Below are positions 37,372 to 49,034 of a stretch of 64,000 nt of DNA, one piece after another. Source of the DNA: Parapristionchus giblindavisi. Taxonomy: Eukaryota > Nematoda > Chromadorea > Rhabditida > Diplogasteridae. The first letter of the stretch is position 1; every line of letters starts with the position of its first letter. The position numbers were made by a program, and so were the translations under genes. The stretch is from assembly GCA_943737045.1 (NCBI GenBank), contig CALSFV010000502.1, positions 7,501-71,500 of the forward strand, in the 5' to 3' direction. The notes under the pieces are model-generated. The model did not search any database, had not been told where the DNA came from, and saw nothing but the letters and a program-made list of their open reading frames with translations.

Positions 37372-37454
37372 TCTTTCGTTTGAGACAGACTATTTTGCGA
37401 ATATATATATTTTTTAAACTTGTTTATTTCTCGTTTTTTGAATAGTGCTGACCA

Positions 37455-37610
37455 ATGATAATATTATCTTATCACTGATTATCTTTAGAAAGTGAAAACC
37501 TATGGAGGTCAGGCAGTAAATCAGGTTTAACGATACTGATTATAGTGTCAAGTTGGCAGTGATAGTTTACTCTATCTCAGCGTAATCCAGTTACAGTAGG
37601 TGTATATAAG
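37455..37610 (+). promoter_or_regulatory. Collagen 1 promoter: GATA cluster and TATA box
   Basis: ATGATAATATTATCTTATC and GATTATCTTT (37455-37485) give four GATA-type sites within 30 bp. TATATAAG at 37603-37610 lies 47 bases before the start codon. Clustered GATA sites fit hypodermal GATA factors that drive cuticle collagens (family knowledge). The same arrangement is upstream of collagen 2. Confidence 0.6.
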
Positions 37611-37656
37611 CAAGGTTTAGGTGTGAATGTATCATCAGTTTGATACAATCTCTGCA

Positions 37657-38964
<1,308 letters not shown>

Positions 38965-39285
38965 TTATTTGTCATTATCAATAAACATGTTTACGAATGA
39001 GCCTTATCTTGTTAAACATAAGGATGATTGAATTAGGGCATTGATATTGTCATAGTAAACTTCCAGGAAAGGTACGAGTAAGCACGACGAGTCAGATAGT
39101 CAGTCTCTGTAACTATTGTTCTTTATTACGATATAAAGTAAGAATCTACGAAGTTCCGCTCTATCTCAACTATTTTTTCGACGGCACTCATCATATAAAA
39201 TTTAGCTTACCTTATTTTTAAAATTTTAACAATTAAAAGTTTGCTTTGACTAACCAAGAGTACTTGAAGGCTGATTAGAACAAAC

Positions 39286-40073
39286 ATTATTGTCTTGAAT
39301 AATTCCACCAATTGCAATAGGAATCTTCGTCGAGCAGTGACCGTTGTTGTGCTTAAAGAAGGGGACCCATGAGTTGGCATGACTGACTCCCGCCACGATA
39401 AGCATGCTGGCTATTGTTAATATTATATGGTAATTGGCGTAAGGGATAATGAGAAAATGAGAGAGAAAGTATGCAAATTCGATGAGCACTCTCTACATGC
39501 CTTGAAAGTTGTACTTTCAATGCGCATAGTGAGCTTTAAACATATCGGGAATCAATATCAGATATGTCTTTCGATTCGTATGATGAATCTCTATTATTCT
39601 ATCCGAACAGTCTTATTACGAAAAAACTCGTGGGTCTCCATCTTTAACGCAAACCAAACTTGTATCCGAACTATTCAGTTCCACTTTCCATGTTGCAAAG
39701 CTCGAAAGCATGAAGTACTTCGACTCCTTGATGTCATATTCTATTTTCAGTCCGGAAATTCGATTCTTGCTTGTAACAGCCGTTATTGTATCATTAACTC
39801 CACAGGTCCATAGTCCATTCGTACAAGTGACGTTCTTTGAGAATTTACGCCGAGAGCAAACTAAAAAAAAGATGATTACCCGATCAGAACACTGAATAGA
39901 GCAAGCATCGGCTGAATCAGCAAGAACGACTTGTAATACGTTCTTACGTTGTGAAGAAGGTGATGGCTCATACATTTGGCAAGAAATCTCAAGTTATATT
40001 TATCATTTTGATGATGCCTTACAATAAGCAAACTTACCTATCCGAAAAGGAATATGATGTCATAAGTGTACAT
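39286..40073 (-). pseudogene. Secreted PAN-like family, copy A (broken)
   Basis: A reversed paralogue of genes B and C. Exon 1 is 40073-40038, exon 2 is 39987-39880, and the last-exon homology is 39860-39298. Four lesions are visible. Codon 12 is TAG where B has TGC and C has TAC. Exon 3 with its flanking introns is deleted, leaving a 19-nt remnant (39879-39861) that happens to stay open. A 289-bp MITE with TA duplication (39356-39644) interrupts the last exon after CVK. The 3' end is truncated at 39286 where sequence shared with the collagen 3' flank begins. Transcription is possible, since the promoter is shared in mirror image with B, but no normal product could be made. Confidence 0.8.
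39356..39644. mobile_element. MITE (AAGAWGGRGACCCAYGAGTT ends) inside pseudogene A
   Basis: Left end AAGAAGGGGACCCATGAGTT, right end AACTCGTGGGTCTCCATCTT, flanked by TA at 39354-39355 and 39645-39646. Removing it restores the V-K-H codon series seen in gene B, which fixes its borders. A third family of TA-targeting MITEs in this window. Confidence 0.8.
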
Positions 40074-40142
40074 TTCGATAAGTTAAGAATGTTGAGAAAA
40101 AAATATATAATATTCGTCCTATTTCCTGCTGGACTAGACGAG

Positions 40143-40503
40143 ACGATCCGTATAAAGCCGGCAAATAATGATCTCCAACTTCCTCTTTATAAGAATCCAT
40201 GAAATCCAGGGCAAATTCTGTCTGGGCTCATGCACTGTCAATGGTGATGAAGAGGAAATGAATATGAAGTCAATGAAATAAGATGAGAACGATAATTGTT
40301 CGCATATGTTAAGGGAAGTTAGCGTTGTCAGTCCGGGCTAACTATTGGCATATGAGAGATGAGAGACTGAATAGACAAAGTATGCACGTAAATTATTAGT
40401 TATCGTCCAGTCGGTTCTCATCCGACATAGTGCCACTTTTTCTTTATGATATGATTGTTTCGTTCTTATTTTCTAGTGCACATTATTATCCTCATGAAAA
40501 TTT
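40143..40503. repeat. Left arm of the promoter-side inverted duplication A/B
   Basis: Reverse complement of 41206-41565, with small indels, e.g. TTCATTTCCTCTTCATCACC on one side and its inverse on the other. With the gene bodies, the homology runs from 39286 to 40503 against 41206 to 42597. Confidence 0.85.
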
Positions 40504-41205
40504 ACATTCCTACCGAAACCAAAAATGCCCGAGCACGGAAAATTTCGAACATAAATTGTATAGTCACCAGGGGTGTGAAAAATTTCTCGACCATTCCCGA
40601 AAGTACCCGAATTTCCCGGACTTTTTCGGGAAAACTTTTTTTTTATCGGGAAATCGGGAAAACCGATTTCCCGATAAAAAATTTCGGGAAATTGGTTTCA
40701 TGAGAGAGTGTTTTTTCCAAGGAAAAATGATTGTAAATGAGTATTTTTTAAAAAACTTTTTCGCATATTTTGAGAAAGCAAAAGCAAAAGATGATTCTAA
40801 CGGAATTTAGATATGAAGTTTTCGGCCAATCCCTCCTTGTAGTGCAGACCTCTTGATGGCCTTTCGAAGAACAGTTACGAAAATGCTAGTCAAAAACAGT
40901 TTACGTGCGAATTTCGTCTAAATGCGATAAGATCAGAAGACTTATCTTTTAATTATGCAAGAAAATAGTAGTTTTGAATAGAAAAAGTGGTCTTATATGA
41001 GCTAAAAGCAAAAAAATCAGATTTTCCCGAAATTTTTCGATTTCCCGACTTTTGAAACCGGGAAAAATTTTTTCCCCGAAATTTCCCGAAAAAATATTTC
41101 CCGCAGATCGAAAACCGTAAAAATAAAATAAAAATGATTTGTTCTGCGCACTAATCTTATCCATTTGTTCCATTGTTCGTATCTATCCTGACCAAAATAT
41201 ACTGT
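40504..41205. other. Spacer of the A/B inverted duplication
   Basis: Holds AT-rich DNA and two blocks of TTTCCCGAAAATT-type sequence (40575-40690, 41020-41105), in roughly inverted order. CAGGGGTGTGAAAAATTT at 40570 resembles an hAT-type MITE end; a matching right end was not found. GCCCGAGCACGGAAAATTTC at 40528 also occurs near 46550, 46965 and (diverged) 53470. Confidence 0.5.
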
Positions 41206-41645
41206 AGATTTTCATGAGGATAATAGTGTGCACTAGAAAAAAGAACGAAATAATCATATCATAAAAAAAAGTGGCACTATGTCGGATGAGAACCGACTGG
41301 ACGATAACTAATAATTTACGTGCATACTTTGTCTATTCAGCCTCTCATCTCTCATATGCCAATAGTTAGCCCGGACTGACAACGCTAACTTCCCTTAACA
41401 TATGCGAACAATTATCGTTCTCATCTTATTTCATTGACTTCATATTCATTTCCTCTTCATCACCATTGACAGTGCATGAGCCCAGACAGACGTTGCTGTG
41501 GTTTTCATGGATTCTTATCCAGCAAAAGAGGAAGTTGGAGAAAAGAGATCATTATTTGCCGGCTTTATACGGATCGTCTCGTCTAGTCCAGCAGGAAATA
41601 GGACGAATATCTTACAATTTTTCTCAACATTCTTAACTTATTGAA

Positions 41646-42775
41646 ATGTACACTTATGGCATCATATTTATTCTCGGATGCGTAAGTTTGCTTTTTGTTA
41701 TCCACAATCAAAACGGTAAAAGCAACTTTAGATTTCTTGCCAAATGTATGAACCATCACCTTCTTCGCAGCGTAAGAACGTATTACAAGTCGTTCTTGCT
41801 GATTCAGCTGATGCATGCTCGATTCACTGTTCTGATCAGGTAGATTCATACGCCTGCCAGCTCTGACTACACTCTCTCACACGCTTTGTCAAAGAGAGTG
41901 TAGCCAGAATAGATAGTTTAAATGCATATTAAATTGATTTATCGACGCGCATAAAACTTACAACGACAAGTTGATTCTTGGAAACTAGTACTCCATGAAA
42001 GGAGGAAGAAAGGATGCGACCTCTTTCATAATGCAGAAATGTTTGCAGAGAAGATCCGTATAGTTGGAGATTCTTGAAACTGCGTATAGACCGACATAAG
42101 TCAAGATTATTCCAGACACAGTGTCAAGCATACGTTTACCGTGGAGGTCGGTGTGCACTCCTGGGCGACAACATTGATGGCAGCCACTGTGTCTCACCTG
42201 ACACAGTATATTCAAAAGTAGATGGTATGTTCTCCGACCACCTTGGTTTGACTTCATAATTATTAAAATTTGAACTGCAACTTTCCAGAGATACAACCAA
42301 CAAAAATTATCTTTTTTTAGTTTGCCCTCGGCTTAAATTCTCAAATAACGTCACTTGTACGTATGGCCTATGGACCTGTGGAGTTAATGAAACAATAACG
42401 GCTGTTACAAGCAAGAATCGAATTTCCGGACTGAAAGTTGAATATAATATCAAGGAGTCGAAGTACTACATGCTTTCGAGCTTTGCAGCATGGAAAGTAG
42501 AACTGAATAGTTCGGATACAAGTTTGGTTTGTGTAAAACACAACAACGGTCAATGCTCAAAGAACATACCTATTGTAATCGGTGGAATTATTCAAAAAGG
42601 AATTAGATGCGACAGTGGCGACAATACCAGTGTGACTATTGTTTATTTCGATAATCAAACCGATCAAGCTGTAACTACAGCGTACTGTGATAAGATTGGC
42701 TCCTTTCTTAAAGACAATTTTCCGCGCAGATATCGCCCTATCGCGTATTACAAGTGTGAAGAATCTGCAACCTAA
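41646..42775 (+). CDS. Secreted cysteine-rich PAN/apple-like protein, copy B
   Basis: Four exons: 41646-41681, 41732-41839, 42116-42224, 42321-42775; 235 residues, all joins in phase. Residues 1-15 are a signal peptide (MYTYGIIFILGC) split by a 50-nt intron. Residues 32-75 look like a PAN/apple or nematode CW-type fold: DSADACSIHCSD, then QCQAYVYRGGRCALLG and GSHCVSPDTVYS. The C-terminal 150 residues (NVTCTYGLWTCGVNETITAV .. YYMLSSFAAWKVELNSSD .. GIRCDSGDNTSVTIVYFD) have paired cysteines, several N-glycosylation sites and a beta-rich pattern I do not recognise. It is probably extracellular. The stop codon TAA is formed by the TA target duplication and first A of the MITE-A that follows. The upstream TATA-like GGCTTTATACGG (41560) is shared with A and C. 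Confidence 0.75.
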
Positions 42776-42892
42776 AGGCACACCCCGAGCTAAATTGAAA
42801 CTCTCCACTCTCGCCACACTCTCTCGCTTTCTTAGTCAACGAGAGAGCGTTGCAAGAGCGGAGTGTAAAATTAGCTCGTGGTGTGCCTTAAA
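42776..42892. mobile_element. MITE-A copy forming the stop codon of gene B
   Basis: AAGGCACACCCCGAGCTAAA at the left, inner CTCTCTCGCTTTC / AACGAGAGAG stem, right end TTAGCTCGTGGTGTGCCTT. The orthologous insertion lies after gene C at 51345-51461, so it predates the segmental duplication. Confidence 0.85.
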
Positions 42893-43607
42893 GCTCTGCA
42901 GAGTAATCATCCACTGCAGATTAAAAGTCCTTATCGCCCTTTATTAATTAGACCTAATACATTTGGCTTCATTTACAATTAGCATGTTTCCTTCTTTCTA
43001 TTGTACTTTCTTCTCATTCTATCTCGTTTTATTGACCGTTTACAAATTTCACACTATATATTTTATTATATATTTTTTGGTTTTACATGATAAATTGATT
43101 TGACATTTTCAGAACATGTTTTATATTTGAATCAAACAATGTACATGTACAACAATCAAATAGTAAGAAATTTATAACGTATATGGCTATCCTCGAATGT
43201 GCGTACAAATTCCTATGGAGCTTAGGGATTCGAAGGGACAAAATAAAGCGACTGATCTTTGATCTAATTCGACACTGGCCCGCCCCCTTGTGATGCGATC
43301 TGGACTTTTGGAGTAGTGTCGATATATTATATTATCTTGATAAGCGCTGTGATACCACGGCATACGAAATAATTTTTTGAACTTCCTTTCAAACTGAAAA
43401 AAATGTTAGAACACCTTTTCAGGCTCGTTAGAAAACGGAAAATCAACGATAATTTTATCATTTGTTTTTTATGCGCAGAGTTACCAAGATATATTGCAGT
43501 ATTGCAAGATTTTAAACATCAAATATATCGGTTTTATTGATTATTCTGATCACGTGATGTGCGCATTAGATCTCGCTTTATCACATTTTATTTCTAAAAG
43601 AGGTCAT

Positions 43608-43876
43608 TTATTTCTTTTCTTCTTCTTTAGCATCCTTCTTTTCTCCTTCCTCCTTATTCTCTTCCTCCTTCTTCTCCTCCTCCTTCTTTTCCTCTTTCTT
43701 CTCCTCTTCCTTCACCCCTGGCTGCGGTATCTGTATTTCCTTCTTTTCTTCCTGAAATAAAGTCAGTCCGCGATCAGGATACAGTGTATTCTACAGTATA
43801 CCTTCTTCTCGTCGGTCAATTCGAACAGACACAGTTGTCTCGAAACACCCTGTGGTATCTTACCGACAGTCTAAAC
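43608..43876 (-). pseudogene. MSP-domain gene copy, last two exons, with nonsense codon
   Basis: Exon 5 copy 43876-43802 and exon 6 copy 43751-43608, matching the intact gene at 52622-54106. In exon 5 the second codon is TAG (43873-43871) where the intact copy has TGG. Exon 6 keeps the Lys/Glu-rich tail (EEKKEIQIPQP) with one Glu to Gly change. Exons 1-3 are absent here and exon 4 lies inverted 1.4 kb away (45213-45335). The copy cannot make the protein. Confidence 0.85.
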
Positions 43877-43892
43877 CTGAATCGGAGTACTG

Positions 43893-44378
43893 CAGGGCTG
43901 TGCATTTTCCGTTTTCCGATTTTCCGAGAAAAATCGGAAAATTTTTCCGTCGGAAAATTTTCCGAATTTTTAAAAATTTTCCGAACCTTTTAAATTTTCC
44001 GAATTTTGAAGAAAAATAGAAGAAAGTCGATTTTTTGATGATTACGGTGCTTGGGAGATATTCCACTCGTGATATTTAATATGCAAGTATACGGTAATTT
44101 GCATCAATTGCTCTTCCTTGCTACTAACATTCCCATCCATGGTTATGACTCCTAATTATTTGTTGTTGTATTATGTTCTTGATCTTGTTCTTTGTTGATG
44201 TTGTGATTTTCATGACTTGAATAAAACAATAATTTTGTTAAACACGAAAATTTATATATTTTGAGACAAATTTCGATTTTTTCCGAAATTTTCCGTATTT
44301 TCCGAATTTTCCGAAAAATAATTTCGGAAAATTTCCGTTTTCCGCAATTTTCCGAAAACAATTTTCCGCACAGCCCTG
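43893..44378. mobile_element. hAT-type non-autonomous element, 486 bp
   Basis: Starts CAGGGCTGTGC and ends GCACAGCCCTG. It is flanked by an exact 8-bp duplication, GAGTACTG (43885-43892 and 44379-44386). The paralogous site at 52899-52906 has a single GAGTACTG, the empty site. Inner arms are TTTTCCG-rich and imperfectly inverted. An 8-bp duplication and CAG ends fit the hAT superfamily. Confidence 0.9.
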
Positions 44379-44714
44379 GAGTACTGTATCCGACTTTTCT
44401 TAATAGCACACAATATAAGACACTTATTGTCCGTATAAAATGTACTAATTTCACATTGCCTTGCCACAAGCTGCTAAACGCAAAAAAATATTCTATCGAT
44501 CATCCCCCCCCCCTTTCCCTCTTCGCGCTCTCTCTGATCTACCTGCTATCTCGCTTGGGCGCTCTTTCTAAACATAGAAACACATTGTGGCTGTGGCTGG
44601 CGAGTACCAAATTAACACGTGTATTTTATACGGTCAATAACTATTTAGTTCGATGAACTCATTTTTACTATATTGTCTGCATCACTAGATCATTGAGTAT
44701 ATGATTTTAAAAAC
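44245..44714. repeat. Left arm of 470-bp inverted duplication
   Basis: Pairs base for base with 45610-46079 (coordinates sum to 90324 at both ends, so no net indel). It contains the right part of the hAT-type element and MSP intron sequence. Confidence 0.9.
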
Positions 44715-45023
44715 CGAAAATTTGGAGTGCGTTTATCTCAACGGTGGAGAAGTTTACTATATTCGACATTTGGCGCAGTGTGTGCAAAACTTTTGTAATT
44801 CTATAATAGGTACAAAACGTTCAAAATGGAACTAGCTCGGAAAAGATATTAGGTCCCGAACTTGGTTTTGGGTTCAGTTACGGAACCAGCGTTGCCAGAA
44901 ATTTGTGGTCATGAGCACCAAGTGTGATCAAGACATATGAAAAGGCAGGGCTAAAACAATTTTGGGAGTTTTGTGTCGAATAAGCGTCATACTTGCTCGG
45001 ATCTCCCAGAAACTGTGCGTTAA

Positions 45024-45147
45024 AGCGACGACCCCACAAGAAAGGTAGTTTGAAACTCTCCGCTCTGGGCACGCTCTCTCGCTCTCTTTGTCTACGAGAG
45101 AGCGCTGCCAATGCGGAGAGTCAAATTAGCTTGGGGTATGTCTTTAA
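45024..45147. mobile_element. MITE-A copy in the spacer of the 470-bp inverted duplication
   Basis: GTTAAAGCGACGACCCC at the left, CTCTCTCGCTCTCTTTGTC and ACGAGAGAG in the centre, TTAGCTTGGGGTATGTCTTTA at the right. The left end is diverged. Confidence 0.7.
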
Positions 45148-45212
45148 ACATCGGTGGTGCAGTGCTTCGATGTAGTAAACGTCGACAGTTTTTTGATTGT
45201 CTGTTTTTGCAG

Positions 45213-45335
45213 GAAACAGTCACAGTGAAGATCACTTTCGTTGGCAAGAGCGTCCCCGAGAACCTCAAGCACTTCTTCGCTTTCTACCACGTCAAGAGTG
45301 ATAAGAAGACCGATGCAGCGAAAACTGCCAGACAG
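45213..45335 (+). pseudogene. Inverted, isolated copy of MSP exon 4
   Basis: GCAG acceptor, 41 codons (ETVTVKITFVGKSVPENL .. SDKKTDAAKTARQ) identical in sequence to exon 4 of the intact minus-strand MSP gene, then a GTCAAC donor. It is in the opposite orientation to its own exons 5-6 (43608-43876), which shows an internal inversion of the duplicated gene. Confidence 0.85.
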
Positions 45336-45404
45336 GTCAACTTTACTTTATTTAAATGTATATATTATATGTATGTATTATTATATTATTATATGTATTT
45401 GAAA

Positions 45405-45605
45405 AAACGGCTGTTTCATGGGGTGGTCCTCCCGGCATTCCTTTATGGCGCCGAAACATGGTATCTCAGTAAACGTGAAAAGCAAAGGCTTCATGCAAAT
45501 TGCGAGGCACAATCGTTCGGAATGGAAAAATTTCATGGCAACCCAGCTACGAAACACCCATTAGCTGATAAAGTTGTTCAATGTCAAAATGTCAATGTCA
45601 ATATT
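45405..45605 (+). pseudogene. Reverse transcriptase fragment of a non-LTR retrotransposon
   Basis: Open frame with RLFHGVVLPAFLYGAETWYL, SKREKQRLHANCEAQSFGM: the VLPALLYGAETW motif and following segment are typical of the C-terminal RT region of RTE/CR1-type LINEs. Only about 65 codons remain and no other domain is present. Confidence 0.7.
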
Positions 45606-45609
45606 ATAT

Positions 45610-46079
45610 GTTTTTAAAATCATATACTCAATGATCTAGTGATGCAGACAATATAGTAAAAATGAGTTCATCGAACTAAATAGTTATTGACCGTATAAAA
45701 TACACGTGTTAATTTGGTACTCGCCAGCCACAGCCACAATGTGTTTCTATGTTTAGAAAGAGCGCCCAAGCGAGATAGCAGGTAGATCAGAGAGAGCGCG
45801 AAGAGGGAAAGGGGGGGGGGCTGATCGATAGAATATTTTTTTGCGTTTAGCAGCTTGTGGCAAGGCAATGTGAAATTAGTACATTTTATACGGACAATAA
45901 GTGTCTTATATTGTGTGCTATTAAGAAAAGTCGGATACAGTACTCCAGGGCTGTGCGGAAAATTGTTTTCGGAAAATTGCGGAAAACGGAAATTTTCCGA
46001 AATTATTTTTCGGAAAATTCGGAAAATACGGAAAATTTCGGAAAAAATCGAAATTTGTCTCAAAATATATAAATTTTCG
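45610..46079. repeat. Right arm of 470-bp inverted duplication
   Basis: Inverse of 44245-44714. It ends inside the copied hAT-type element and abuts the next inverted duplication at 46078. Confidence 0.9.
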
Positions 46080-46715
46080 CTGAGATAGAGTAAACTATCA
46101 CTGCCAACTTGACACTATAATCAGTATCGTTAAACCTGATTTACTGCCTGACCTCCGAGGTTTTCACTTTCTAAAGATAATCAGTGATAAGATAATATTA
46201 TCATTGGTTAGCACTATTCAAAAAACGAGAAATAAACTAGTTTAAAAAATTAATATATTCATAAAATACTCGGACTCAAACGAAAGAAGCACCCTTCTCG
46301 AGATTGTCAACGGACTTTGACACAACAAGTTATTTAAAGAATTCGATCGATTAAGTATATATTATGTATTGGCTAAATACAAAAATATGGTGTAAGATTC
46401 AACTGATCGATGATCTTTACTCCTATCAAGAGAATTATTTGAAAATTGAATATTTGAAAAGTTACGATATTATTGATATGAAAATAATAAAAATATAAGT
46501 AAATGTAGCAGCTCATTCATGTAAAATCATACATGTTCCATTTGTGACCATGCAATTTATTTCCGAAATTTCCCGTGCTCGGGCATTTTCGGTTTTGGTA
46601 AGAAACAACGGTGGTTATTATAGAATTAAAACTGTCCGAACAACACAAATTCCGCTATTTGCAGCGCAATATTCAGACTCCGCCCACTTCTTCGCGCCAC
46701 ATACCATTTTCTCTT
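46078..46715. repeat. Left arm of 638-bp inverted duplication (reversed collagen upstream region)
   Basis: Pairs with 46831-47468 (coordinates sum to 93546 at both ends). It carries a reversed copy of the collagen 2 upstream DNA with its GATA cluster but stops 20 bp short of the TATA box and start. Confidence 0.9.
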
Positions 46716-46830
46716 GTTTTATCGAATTTTATGGCGTTTCCTCATCATTTCACAGGACTTTCAATAAAAATAAAATTATATGCATTGAAAAAACGTTCGA
46801 AAAAACCTTTTTTTTTTTTAAAAAAAAAAA

Positions 46831-47468
46831 AAGAGAAAATGGTATGTGGCGCGAAGAAGTGGGCGGAGTCTGAATATTGCGCTGCAAATAGCGGAATTTG
46901 TGTTGTTCGGACAGTTTTAATTCTATAATAACCACCGTTGTTTCTTACCAAAACCGAAAATGCCCGAGCACGGGAAATTTCGGAAATAAATTGCATGGTC
47001 ACAAATGGAACATGTATGATTTTACATGAATGAGCTGCTACATTTACTTATATTTTTATTATTTTCATATCAATAATATCGTAACTTTTCAAATATTCAA
47101 TTTTCAAATAATTCTCTTGATAGGAGTAAAGATCATCGATCAGTTGAATCTTACACCATATTTTTGTATTTAGCCAATACATAATATATACTTAATCGAT
47201 CGAATTCTTTAAATAACTTGTTGTGTCAAAGTCCGTTGACAATCTCGAGAAGGGTGCTTCTTTCGTTTGAGTCCGAGTATTTTATGAATATATTAATTTT
47301 TTAAACTAGTTTATTTCTCGTTTTTTGAATAGTGCTAACCAATGATAATATTATCTTATCACTGATTATCTTTAGAAAGTGAAAACCTCGGAGGTCAGGC
47401 AGTAAATCAGGTTTAACGATACTGATTATAGTGTCAAGTTGGCAGTGATAGTTTACTCTATCTCAGCG
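46831..47468. repeat. Right arm of 638-bp inverted duplication
   Basis: Direct-orientation copy that runs into the collagen 2 promoter. The 115-bp spacer (46716-46830) contains T and A homopolymers. Confidence 0.9.
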
Positions 47469-47496
47469 TAATCCAGTTACAGTAGGTGTATATAAG
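47343..47496 (+). promoter_or_regulatory. Collagen 2 promoter: GATA cluster and TATA box
   Basis: GATAATATTATCTTATC and GATTATCTTT at 47344-47372, TATATAAG at 47489-47496, 47 bases before the ATG, as in collagen 1. Confidence 0.6.
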
Positions 47497-47543
47497 CAAA
47501 GGTTTAGGTGTGAATGTATCATCAGTTTGATACGATATCTACA

Positions 47544-48711
47544 ATGAAGTTTCAAACGGCGACGATGCTGGCGTCTTCCTTCTCAGGCATCACCATCCTC
47601 ATATCTCTCCTGGTGATGTCTCATATCTACATCAACGTCCAGGACTTCTGGAGCGAGCTCGACTACGAGATCGTACATTTTAGAGTAAGTTTTTTTAGTA
47701 TAGTATAGAATAGTTTTGAGTATAGCCGTGTTTTTTTAGAGGTGTACCCTTTTTTCACACTTATACCATTCACTCCTGCTCATTATATTAAAAGGGAAAA
47801 TATATTAAAAAAATAAACAATGTACCGTACGTAATCAGAGATTGCTACCGTATGCTAATGAATATAATTCCAGGCGACGACTGACGACATGTGGCGTGAT
47901 CTGATCTCTCTTCACCCTCGTAGCAAGAGAGCGGCTGGTTACGGTACGGGCGAAGCTGCTGTAGAGGCCCCTGGTCACGTTGAGTCTGCTCCTCCCGGTA
48001 CTGCCCTGGCCTCTGCGTGTAATTGCAATGCCAAGAACAAATGCCCACATGGACCTCCTGGACCTAAAGGAAGCCCTGGAGCACCCGGGCCTAACGGCAA
48101 TGCTGGAATTGTAAGTCAAATTTATGAAAGAACAAATTATCTGATCAATTCGATTACAGGAAGGCAAGGATGCTGTTGACGCTGATGATCTACAAATGGA
48201 TGTTATTCAAATGACAAGATGCTTCTATTGTCCTCCTGGACCCCATGGTGCTCCTGGTCGTGTTGGACCTACGGGTCTTCGTGGTATGGCCGGGCCTGAT
48301 GGAGCCAAGGGAGCTGAAGGTAGAGATGGTAGGGCCGGTATGCCTGGACCCATCGGTCCACCCGGTAAGATCGGTCGGGTTGGACCGGAAGGCCCACCTG
48401 GAGAGAAAGGAGAGGATGGCAGGAAACCCATCGGAAGACCTGGACCTAAGGGACGTCATGGTCCAGCTGGACCACCAGGACCGGTCGGAGCGGCCGGTAA
48501 GGATGGGCCTACTGGAGCTGCTGGAGAACCCGGAAAGGATGGACCGGAAGGCGAACAAGGAGAACAAGGAGTACAGGGAGCACCTGGATCTGAAGGACAT
48601 GACGGAAGACCCGGACTTGATGCGGGATATTGTCATTGTCCTGTCAGAGGAGCAGCCGGAACTACTGGTGGACATGGAGGAAAAGGCTCATACAAGGAGG
48701 CATCTTCATGA
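47544..48711 (+). CDS. Cuticle collagen 2
   Basis: Three exons: 47544-47684, 47874-48110, 48160-48711; 309 residues, same exon phases and lengths as collagen 1 except one extra C-terminal Ser. Membrane anchor [20 protein letters not shown], cleavage site HPRSKR, cysteine clusters [13 protein letters not shown] and CHC and the Gly-X-Y interruptions are all kept. Differences from collagen 1 include Val to Leu in the anchor, Thr to Tyr in SELDYEIV, Arg to Lys, Leu to Arg and Ala to Thr in the triple helix. Intron 2 is only 49 nt. The 3' UTR has AATAAA at 48724. Both copies look functional; the close match points to recent duplication or gene conversion. Confidence 0.92.
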
Positions 48712-49034
48712 TTTGTCATTATCAATAAACATGTTTACGAATGAGCCTTATCTTGTTAAACATAAGGATGATTGAATTAGGGCATTGATATTGTCATAGT
48801 AAACTTCCAGGAAACGGACGAGTAAGCTCGACGAGTCAGATAGTCAGTCTCTGTAACTATTGTTCTTTATTACGATATAAAGTAAGAATCTACGAAGTTC
48901 CGCTCTATCCCAACTATTTTTTTCGACAGCACTCATCATATAAAATTTAGCTTTCCTTTTTTTTTAAATTTTAACAATTAAAAGTTTACTATGCCTAACC
49001 AAGAGTACTTGAAGGCTGATTAGAACAAACATTT

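Noticed and set aside
44261..46072. Identical 131-codon frames on opposite strands
   Set aside because: They cross the hAT-type element and MSP intron sequence in the 470-bp arms.
46544..47002. Two identical frames facing each other
   Set aside because: They are the two arms of the 638-bp inverted duplication and lie in collagen upstream DNA, not a gene.
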